NCBI GenBank assembly: GCA_937990205.1
Contig: CALKRO010000133.1
Location: 1-6,248 of the forward strand
DNA: 6,248 bases
Reading direction: 5' to 3'
Source: an uncultured Candidatus Saccharibacteria bacterium
GTDB taxonomy: Bacteria; Patescibacteriota; Saccharimonadia; Saccharimonadales; Saccharimonadaceae
The notes below the pieces were generated by a model. It saw only the letters and a list, made by a program, of their open reading frames with translations. It did no database searches and was not told where the DNA came from. This document shows positions 1 to 5,093 of this stretch, piece by piece; position 1 is the first letter of the stretch, and each line of letters opens with the position of its first letter. A program made the translations under genes and the position numbers.

Positions 1-1
1 T

Positions 2-553
2 GGTAGCTTTATTAATATGATTAATTCCGGCTATCAATCACTTTCTTCAGAATCTAAAAATTGGGCAACCGGCAAAAACTGTGTGATGGATGAAAGTAAT
101 CCGATGTATCAAAAAATTCGTTATCTCCAAAAATATACCGAACGTAATCGTATTTGTACTCAAACTAAATGTGAGGATAATTTAGACAGCACTGGAAATC
201 TTCAAGACCCAATTCTTGCAGTTGCCGAAAAATATCAAAAAAAGCAGCAATCTGATAAAAGCCTAGCTGGACAACTAGCCGTTTATTCTGGTCTCAGAAA
301 ATCCGATGCAGAGTTCGGTCTTGCGGTTATAGATTATTATAAGTATCTTGCCGAACATCAACCACCTCAAACTCTCGCTGATATTCTCATGAAACCAGTT
401 AGAACTTTTATTACTGGCGAATCACTCTACCGTTCCACTCTCGCATCTCAGATTACCTATCTCAAGCAAGATATCGACGCTAAATCTAATCAAGAAAAGG
501 GAACTAAATACAGTCTCGATTATAAGTTCCGTTTCCAAACTTCTCTCGTTTAA
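2..553 (+). CDS. Unrecognised protein, 3' end of a gene cut by the left edge
   Basis: I do not recognise this protein. The frame stays open to the left edge of the window (codons G-S-F-I-N precede the first ATG at 17), and that ATG has no ribosome binding site, so I read it as the C-terminal 183 residues of a longer gene rather than a gene starting at 17. What is visible is hydrophilic, with no membrane segment. Three cysteines sit early (KNCVM, RICTQ, TKCED), followed by a probably helical middle (QLAVYSGLRKSDAEFGLAVIDYYKYLAEH) broken at a PP pair, and a Lys/Asp-rich end. The stop TAA lies 17 bp before the hydrolase gene on the same strand. Its place beside a secreted hydrolase and a membrane-anchored protein suggests an envelope or secretion role, possibly the soluble tail of a larger membrane protein; that is inference only. 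The coding call is firm, the function unknown. Confidence 0.75.
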   Translation, partial: GSFINMINSGYQSLSSESKNWATGKNCVMDESNPMYQKIRYLQKYTERNRICTQTKCEDNLDSTGNLQDPILAVAEKYQKKQQSDKSLAGQLAVYSGLRKSDAEFGLAVIDYYKYLAEHQPPQTLADILMKPVRTFITGESLYRSTLASQITYLKQDIDAKSNQEKGTKYSLDYKFRFQTSLV

Positions 554-562
554 TGTTATAAT
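554..562 (+). promoter_or_regulatory. Extended -10 promoter element, TGTTATAAT
   Basis: TGTTATAAT is a perfect match to the extended -10 consensus TGnTATAAT, with the TATAAT hexamer at 557-562. It fills most of the 17-bp gap between the upstream stop codon and the ATG at 571. No TTGACA-like -35 is visible 16-18 bp upstream, which is usual for extended -10 promoters. A start 6-9 bp downstream of the hexamer falls at about 568-571, on or just before the ATG, so the transcript would carry almost no leader. An AT-rich genome can produce such a match by chance, but an exact 9-mer in a gap this short is suggestive. Confidence 0.6.
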
Positions 563-570
563 TAAGTCAC

Positions 571-1998
571 ATGAATAAGATCAGAAATCTTTCCAAAATT
601 CTTAAAAACTTCTTTTTGAATCCTCGTTTTTTGGTTTCATTTTTCATCCTTCTCACGTTCACTATCATTAACTCCACCTATGTTCACGCCGATATCGACG
701 AGGCTACCTTAGACTTCTACGACGCTAATGGAATTTTTTACTACGATGGCAAAGCTAGTAACTGTGTATCTTCCTCGCCATTAGACTTATCTGGTAATAA
801 ACTCTATAACGGTGACCCAGTCCTAACCGATGGTCAATTAGCTCTAATTGAAAAAAATAAACCAGTTTATGAACAATCCGCCGCCAAATATAACCTTCCT
901 TGGCAGATGTTTGCGGTGATTCATAATATGGAGTCAAGTTTAGATGGTACTAGAAATCCAGACAATCATCAGGGTATTTATCAATTTTATGAAGCTCGTA
1001 ACACTAATCGCTACCCACCAGGCCCAGTCACCTTAGAAGAATTCCAAAAACAAACCGACGAACTTGGCCATCAAATTATAAACGATTATGGTCGCGGTCT
1101 CGATCTTACTACAGATGACGGTGTTAAAGCAATGTGGTTCAAATATAACGGTCGCGCCAAAATATATGTTAATCAAGGCCGAGATCTAGGATTTAATGAC
1201 ACGCAAGCAAGTCAACTTGGTGAAGGTTCTCCATATGTCATGAATTTAGCCGACGCTAATCGTGATTCTCGTAATAATAAAAATTGGCTTGAATGTAAAA
1301 AGGATAAATGTACGGTTATTGGTCCAGCTTCGATTCGCGCCGGAACTTTTATTCAATACAAAGCACTCGGTGGTGGTGGATCGTTTACTTCATCCGGAAT
1401 AAGCTGTGGCACTGCTTCAGCCGAAACCGGTAATCTCATTGTCGATACCGCAATAAGTTTTTCATGGCCAGAAGGTCAAGAAGCTGAAGCAGTAAAACTA
1501 AACATGGTAGATAAATATGAGGAAGCACTTAAGATAGCCAATACTGGACATCATGTCTATCATGGTGCTTCTTGTGATGTTTTTGTGGCTACCGTTATGC
1601 GTTATACTAAATTAGATCCTGACTTTGTTTGTTGTGGTATGAGCGCGGGGACAGGAAGAGCAACGGGTAAATATGTAGAAGGAAACCCTTCAAAATATCA
1701 ACCAGTTCCAGAATTCGATGGTACAAACTGGAATGTATTGCAGAATGGCGATATAGTAATGAACCATCAACACATAGCAATATTTTTTAAAACAAAAGAT
1801 GGTGTTGGTAAATTAGCACATGCTTCAAAGGGTGAAGTAGTTAGTAAAACTCCACGAATTACTGGCACTTATAATTATGGATTTAAAGCATATCGCTTTA
1901 TTGGTGGCAATATTTCCACAAATCAAACCAACTCTACTAATCAAAAACCTACAAATAATACTACAAATAATACAACAAATACACCTACAACGGAGTAA
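571..1998 (+). CDS. Secreted two-domain peptidoglycan hydrolase (lysozyme-like + CHAP/NlpC-like)
   Basis: Predicted exported cell-wall hydrolase of 475 residues. Residues 1-40 are a signal peptide: a basic N-terminus, a hydrophobic core at about 20-34, and a V-H-A cleavage site at 38-40. Residues 95-265 resemble a lysozyme/lytic transglycosylase fold: KYNLPWQMFAVIHNMESS gives a probable catalytic Glu121, followed by GIYQFYE and a helical region. A Gly/Ser linker (267-275) leads to a CHAP- or NlpC/P60-like domain at about 285-445, with likely nucleophile Cys335 (GASCDVF) and His401 (NGDIVMNHQHIAIF); His417 is nearby. The tail (448-475) is almost all Asn and Thr. Such lysozyme-plus-peptidase pairs are known in conjugative elements of Gram-positive bacteria and in VirB1-type accessory proteins, where they open the wall for a secretion channel. 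The ATG at 571 is chosen because it gives the whole signal peptide; it has no Shine-Dalgarno. A self-wall remodelling or prey/host-wall role is equally possible. Confidence 0.82.
   Translation: MNKIRNLSKILKNFFLNPRFLVSFFILLTFTIINSTYVHADIDEATLDFYDANGIFYYDGKASNCVSSSPLDLSGNKLYNGDPVLTDGQLALIEKNKPVYEQSAAKYNLPWQMFAVIHNMESSLDGTRNPDNHQGIYQFYEARNTNRYPPGPVTLEEFQKQTDELGHQIINDYGRGLDLTTDDGVKAMWFKYNGRAKIYVNQGRDLGFNDTQASQLGEGSPYVMNLADANRDSRNNKNWLECKKDKCTVIGPASIRAGTFIQYKALGGGGSFTSSGISCGTASAETGNLIVDTAISFSWPEGQEAEAVKLNMVDKYEEALKIANTGHHVYHGASCDVFVATVMRYTKLDPDFVCCGMSAGTGRATGKYVEGNPSKYQPVPEFDGTNWNVLQNGDIVMNHQHIAIFFKTKDGVGKLAHASKGEVVSKTPRITGTYNYGFKAYRFIGGNISTNQTNSTNQKPTNNTTNNTTNTPTTE
1951..1982 (+). repeat. 12-bp tandem repeat coding for an Asn/Thr-rich tail
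   Basis: The unit ACAAATAATAC(T/A) occurs at 1951-1962 and 1963-1974, with a partial third copy from 1975. It lies in frame in the last part of the hydrolase gene and encodes T-N-N-T blocks. Because the period is a multiple of three, copy-number change would lengthen or shorten the tail by four residues without breaking the frame. Confidence 0.75.
1992..1995 (+). promoter_or_regulatory. Ribosome binding site (GGAG) for the PEGA-like gene
   Basis: GGAG ends 9 bp before the ATG at 2005 and sits inside the last codons of the hydrolase gene, just before its TAA. This supports the chosen start and implies translation linked to the upstream gene. It contrasts with the hydrolase gene, which has no such site. 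Confidence 0.6.
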
Positions 1999-2004
1999 TT
2001 AAAA

Positions 2005-2691
2005 ATGTGGATTAATAAGATTAGTCAATTAAAAAAATATCAAAAAATATTGGTCTTTTTGATTCCATCTATTATATTATTAATAATTTTTTCAACTATT
2101 AGTTATTTTTCTATTAATTCAGCAAAAATTGAAATTCTTGTTGAACCAAAAAATGCAGAACTATTTATCGAAGGAAAGAAATATCCAAATAGAGGTAATT
2201 TTCATACTACTCCCGGTAAGAAAGAAGTCATAATTAAAGCTCCTGGTTTTAAAGAATATAAAAAAGATTTATTTTTTACAGCAAATGAAAGTACTTTTAT
2301 TTACGAAATGCTTGAACCCGATGAATCTAATCAGGATTATTTTTCGAAAAATCCAGATGCTGCTAATTTATATGAAGAAATCTATGAAGAGAAACTTTCC
2401 AAAGAAATAGATCAATATAATAAAGACCCTATTTTTGATGCCACTCCAGTTCGAAATTTTAAGCTTGGTTTTTCCGCCTCTGCTTCTCGTGACGAAAAAG
2501 ATTTTAATAAAATTACCTTAACTATTGATTTAATGACTTGCCGCGACAATCAAGTAGAAAATCTGAAAAAAGTCGCCGAAAGTTATTTTAAACAAAAGGG
2601 AATTAACCTTTCTAAATATCAAGTAAAATATACTCACTGTGATTCCGATCAAGCTTCTGACCAAAATTTTAAACACGACTCTGAAGATTAA
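2005..2691 (+). CDS. Single-pass membrane protein with a PEGA-like extracellular domain
   Basis: A 228-residue protein with a short basic N-terminus and one strong membrane helix at about 14-36 (ILVFLIPSIILLIIFSTISYF), so most of it should lie outside the membrane. Residues 41-103 look like a PEGA domain, a small beta fold seen in bacterial surface proteins: IEILVEPKNAELFIEGKKY, then a T-P-G-KKEVIIKAPGFKEYKKD stretch. The rest is charged and partly helical, then a beta-like segment (ITLTIDLMTC) and an acidic end; Cys179 and Cys212 could form a disulphide. I do not recognise the C-terminal half. The gene starts 6 bp after the hydrolase stop and is almost certainly in the same operon, so it may anchor or position the hydrolase at the envelope or form part of a secretion complex. 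The PEGA call is by eye. Confidence 0.72.
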   Translation: MWINKISQLKKYQKILVFLIPSIILLIIFSTISYFSINSAKIEILVEPKNAELFIEGKKYPNRGNFHTTPGKKEVIIKAPGFKEYKKDLFFTANESTFIYEMLEPDESNQDYFSKNPDAANLYEEIYEEKLSKEIDQYNKDPIFDATPVRNFKLGFSASASRDEKDFNKITLTIDLMTCRDNQVENLKKVAESYFKQKGINLSKYQVKYTHCDSDQASDQNFKHDSED

Positions 2692-2722
2692 TTTTATTTA
2701 TCTAGTCTTATTTTTCCACCTC

Positions 2723-3733
2723 TTATTCCACAGAGGTCAATATCACCTGATGGTTTTTGAATTTTTCCACCAGGGCGGTTTGTCGTCCCTTATCTAATTC
2801 TGAAAAAACATCATCGAGTAGAATCACCGGCTTTTTTCGCGTCTCCGTCTCAATTAATTCCGCCTCATTAAATTTTAAAGCCAAAATAATCGACCTTGTT
2901 TCACCTCGACTTGCCGTCCCATCCGCCAGCACTCCATTAAACTTAAATAAAAAATCATCCCGATGTACACCAAACTTTGTTGCACCCCGCATTAAATCTA
3001 TACGAAATTCCGCATCTAAGCGCTTGTAATAGCTGTTTTGGTCTAATCCGCATAAAGAATCATAATAAATCTCGATCTCATCTAAATTTTGCGCAATTGA
3101 ACGATAAAGCGCCGTCATTTTTTCATTAATTCGCCCGATATAACGTTGTCTAGTTTGATTAATCGCCGTACCATATTTACTCAGCATAATATTCAGCGAA
3201 AAAAACACACTTTCACTCTCCAGACCGAATTCTTGTTCTGAAATCGCAATCTTTTTTAACAAATCATTACGCTGTTTCAAAGTTTTTTCATACATCAATA
3301 AATTATGGTGATAATTCAAATCAAATTCCTCTAAAATCCGATCAAAATAACTTCGTCGCTTCGTCGGACTTGTGGAAATCAGGTGCATATCTTCCGGCAA
3401 AAAGAGAATTACCGGATACTTATCTTTCTTTGGCAACCTCGCGCTTTTTTTATCTTGTATTAAAAATTGTTTTTTATTTCCGTCAAAAGTCGCTACGATT
3501 TTTTCGCCATCCGTTTTACCTAGTTCGACACGATAAAATTCACTCTCACGATTTAAAATTTCTTTATCAGTCGCCTTAAAAGATTTTCCCCGTAACACCA
3601 AATAAATCGCCTCAATCACCGAGGTTTTTCCAATGCCATTCGCCCCCAAAATTAGCGTCGTATCTGGTTTGATTTTTAAATAATATTCCTTATGGATGCG
3701 AAAATTATTTAATTTTATATAATCAATTAACAT
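2723..3733 (-). CDS. recF: RecF, DNA repair and replication-gap ATPase
   Basis: RecF binds gapped DNA at stalled forks and helps load RecA; it is an SMC/ABC-like ATPase acting in the cytoplasm. The 336-residue protein shows the family order: N-terminal LNNFRIHKEYYL, Walker A GANGIGKT at 30-37, FLPEDMHLI, KRRSYFDRIL, an alpha-helical arm in the middle, the ABC signature as SRGET at 275-279 (often S-x-G-Q in relatives), Walker B and D-loop VILLDDVFSELD at 303-314, and a terminal QVILTS strand matching the usual QVFIT segment. It is slightly shorter than the usual 355-375 residues, mostly at the C-terminus. The ATG directly follows the dnaN stop (TAG then ATG, no spacer) with only a weak GAAGAG upstream, so translation is probably coupled to dnaN. 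The 3' end faces the PEGA-like gene across 31 bp. Confidence 0.95.
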   Translation of the reverse strand: MLIDYIKLNNFRIHKEYYLKIKPDTTLILGANGIGKTSVIEAIYLVLRGKSFKATDKEILNRESEFYRVELGKTDGEKIVATFDGNKKQFLIQDKKSARLPKKDKYPVILFLPEDMHLISTSPTKRRSYFDRILEEFDLNYHHNLLMYEKTLKQRNDLLKKIAISEQEFGLESESVFFSLNIMLSKYGTAINQTRQRYIGRINEKMTALYRSIAQNLDEIEIYYDSLCGLDQNSYYKRLDAEFRIDLMRGATKFGVHRDDFLFKFNGVLADGTASRGETRSIILALKFNEAELIETETRKKPVILLDDVFSELDKGRQTALVEKFKNHQVILTSVE

Positions 3734-4837
3734 CTAACTCTTCAGAGGCATAATAATATGCGTATAATCGAAACTATTTTTATTCTGAATTAATACCGGT
3801 GAAAGTTTTCCGGAAATTCCGAATTTTAGCTCATCCTCATCTAGTACTAATAAAACATCATTTAGATATTTTGAATTTAAGACTACTTTTGCATCATTTG
3901 AAATTTCCGCTTCAATTTCCGATTTATTTTCACCAAACTCATTTAAGACTGAAGACACTACGAAGACCTGCTCATCTTTCTTTGACTCACAAACAATTGA
4001 TCCACTCGTCGCGCGCGAAAATAACGCCGCAAGCTTCACGCCACGTAATAATTCCGCCTTATTCAGTAAGATTTCCACCTGGGATTTTTCTGGAATTAGT
4101 TTACGATAATCTGGAAAAGCTCCATCGATTAATTTTGAAATAATTTCAATTTCACCTAGACGAAAACGCACTTGAAATTCATCAAATAAAATTTCAATAT
4201 TTTCCATATTATCTGAAATCGCCCCTAGTACATCCACGATACATTGCACTGGTACAATCGCCTTAATTTCGCTCTCGATTTTATTAATCAACTTCTTTTC
4301 CGCTAAACGATAACCGTCGGTAGCTGCCACATATAATCCACCCTCGAAACTATTAAAATAAATTCCAGTTAATGTCGGACGCGTAGTGTCTGATGAGCAG
4401 GCAATTTTTACCGCATTCATCCCCAAACGAAATTCATCAATCCCCATTTGAAAGGAAATTGCTGATTTTTCATTAAACTCTGGTAATTCTGGAAAATCTT
4501 CTGCCGCATTTCCATTAAATACCGATTTATATTTTCCTTCACTAACAGTTAATTTTTCTTGATTTACCTGAATTTTCACCTCACCCTTCGGTAAATTACT
4601 CACAAAATCTGCTAAAAGTTTGGCTGGTACGGTAATTTTTCCATCTTTGGCAAGCGTAGTCGGTAAATAATAATTAATTGCCATATCTAAATTGGTTGTC
4701 ACTAAAGTTACTTTATTATCTTTAGCTTCCATTAAAACATTATTCAAGATTGGTAAAGTCGTACGACTTCCTCCTGTAATTCGACTGACAATACTTAATG
4801 CTTTGGCTAACTTACTTTGTTCAACATTGATTTCCAT
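3734..4837 (-). CDS. dnaN: DNA polymerase III beta subunit (sliding clamp)
   Basis: The beta clamp is a ring-shaped dimer that encircles DNA and tethers polymerase III and repair proteins. The 367-residue length fits the family and its three repeated clamp domains (about 1-120, 125-245 and 246-367). Recognisable segments are RTTLPILNNVLMEA, TNLDMAI, RPTLTGIYF, AATDGYRLA, GAFPDYRKLIP and the C-terminal THIIMPLKS, which takes the place of the common MPMRL ending. The ATG at 4837 is supported by a good ribosome binding site. It lies directly downstream of oriC as in many bacteria, and its stop abuts the recF start, forming a dnaN-recF operon. No frameshift or missing segment was seen. Confidence 0.97.
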   Translation of the reverse strand: MEINVEQSKLAKALSIVSRITGGSRTTLPILNNVLMEAKDNKVTLVTTNLDMAINYYLPTTLAKDGKITVPAKLLADFVSNLPKGEVKIQVNQEKLTVSEGKYKSVFNGNAAEDFPELPEFNEKSAISFQMGIDEFRLGMNAVKIACSSDTTRPTLTGIYFNSFEGGLYVAATDGYRLAEKKLINKIESEIKAIVPVQCIVDVLGAISDNMENIEILFDEFQVRFRLGEIEIISKLIDGAFPDYRKLIPEKSQVEILLNKAELLRGVKLAALFSRATSGSIVCESKKDEQVFVVSSVLNEFGENKSEIEAEISNDAKVVLNSKYLNDVLLVLDEDELKFGISGKLSPVLIQNKNSFDYTHIIMPLKS

Positions 4838-4840
4838 AAC

Positions 4841-4848
4841 TCTCCTTT
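4841..4848 (-). promoter_or_regulatory. Ribosome binding site of dnaN
   Basis: On the minus strand AAAGGAGA lies just upstream of the dnaN ATG, the clearest Shine-Dalgarno in the window. It fixes the dnaN start and shows that this organism uses such sites for at least some genes. It directly follows the AT-rich end of the origin unwinding region. Confidence 0.8.
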
Positions 4849-4889
4849 CTTATATATTTATTAGTAGTATTAGTAGGCTATGTGTAAAA
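4849..4889 (+). promoter_or_regulatory. Putative origin unwinding element: DnaA box, DnaA-trio tract, AT-rich stretch
   Basis: Read from the box outward: TTTTACACA on the minus strand (4889-4881), a 4-bp spacer including a GC pair (4880-4877), then a perfect two-copy 9-bp tandem repeat TATTAGTAG on the plus strand (4859-4867 and 4868-4876), then an AT-only run (4851-4858). Read 3' to 5' from the box, the plus strand is GAT GAT TAT GAT GAT TAT, close to the DnaA-trio consensus 3'-(G/A)A(T/A). In Bacillus subtilis such trios next to a DnaA box guide DnaA onto single-stranded DNA to start strand opening. Order, orientation and position beside dnaN match that arrangement. Activity is inferred. 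Confidence 0.75.
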
Positions 4890-4933
4890 GTTGAAAACTG
4901 CATTTTTAATAGGGGTAATTTTTAAAATTTGCT

Positions 4934-4975
4934 TGTGTAAAACTGTGGGAAAAACTTGGAAAACTTTATGGAAAA
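4934..4975 (-). promoter_or_regulatory. DnaA-box-like array, dnaN-proximal, minus orientation
   Basis: Four 9-mers in the same orientation follow one another: TTTTACACA (4934-4942), TTTCCCACA (4944-4952), TTTTCCAAG (4955-4963) and TTTTCCATA (4967-4975), read on the minus strand. Starts are 10, 11 and 12 bp apart, so all face roughly the same side of the helix. The first is a good box; the others differ from the consensus in two or more positions and would be weak sites, perhaps filled cooperatively as a DnaA filament extends toward the trio tract. Confidence 0.6.
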
Positions 4976-4985
4976 CTCGATTTTG

Positions 4986-5006
4986 TTTTCCACTCACTGT
5001 GTAAAA
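4986..5006. promoter_or_regulatory. Convergent pair of DnaA boxes in mid-origin
   Basis: TTTTCCACT on the plus strand (4986-4994) faces TTTTACACA on the minus strand (4998-5006), separated by three bases. The eight-base arms TTTTCCAC and GTGTAAAA form an inverted repeat with one mismatch. The second site is an exact copy of the 9-mer at 4881 and 4934. The pair marks the point where box orientation switches between the two flanking arrays. Confidence 0.6.
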
Positions 5007-5046
5007 CCTAGACTTTTCCTCAAATATTCCTGACTTTTTAGCAACC

Positions 5047-5088
5047 TTTTCCATTTTATTCCACATTGTTTTTCACCATTTTTCCACA
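5047..5088 (+). promoter_or_regulatory. DnaA-box-like array, dnaA-proximal, plus orientation
   Basis: Four 9-mers in the plus orientation: TTTTCCATT (5047-5055), TATTCCACA (5057-5065), TTTTTCACC (5069-5077) and TTTTCCACA (5080-5088). Steps are 10, 12 and 11 bp, mirroring the spacing of the opposite array. Only the last is a strong match to TTWTNCACA; the third differs only in its last base. The array ends 5 bp before the dnaA stop codon. Confidence 0.6.
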
Positions 5089-5093
5089 ATTAC

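Larger units (their letters stand above)
4838..5093. other. oriC, chromosomal replication origin between dnaA and dnaN
   Basis: This 256-bp gap is the only long non-coding stretch in the window and sits where many bacterial origins lie. It contains four strong DnaA-box-like 9-mers (three exact copies of TGTGTAAAA, complement TTTTACACA, and one TTTTCCACA) plus a series of weaker ones, all variants of TTATCCACA. At the dnaN end are a trinucleotide tract and an AT-only stretch suited to unwinding. A 62-codon minus-strand reading frame (4878-5066) crosses the region but looks like a by-product of the repeated boxes. The promoter for dnaN-recF probably also lies here, though I cannot place it with confidence. 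Confidence 0.88.

Noticed and set aside
17..19. ATG at 17 as the true start of the first gene
   Set aside because: No Shine-Dalgarno or -10 element precedes it and the frame is open to the window edge, so a gene cut by the edge is more likely.
2723..2732. TTATTCCACA near the recF stop, the same 10-mer as in oriC at 5056-5065, as an outlying DnaA site
   Set aside because: It carries a shifted base relative to the DnaA box consensus, lies mostly in coding sequence and stands alone.
2718..2737. Hairpin with 6-bp arms ACCTCT / AGAGGT at the recF stop codon, a candidate terminator
   Set aside because: The stem is short and the 8-base loop is not followed by a T-run on either strand (on the minus strand it is followed by an A-run), so it does not fit an intrinsic terminator.
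2757..3029. Plus-strand reading frames opposite recF, dnaN and dnaA (for example 2757-3029, 3370-3579, 5227-5628)
   Set aside because: They are antisense shadows of strongly conserved genes, with no ribosome binding sites or recognisable domains.
4858..4888. dnaN promoter TTTACA ... TAATAA on the minus strand
   Set aside because: The spacer is 19 bp and the -10 is poor; both parts are already explained by the DnaA box and the triplet tract. A promoter here is possible but not supported.
4878..5066. 62-codon minus-strand reading frame inside oriC
   Set aside because: It has no ribosome binding site that I can see, its sequence is dictated by repeated DnaA-box-like motifs, and it resembles no known protein.
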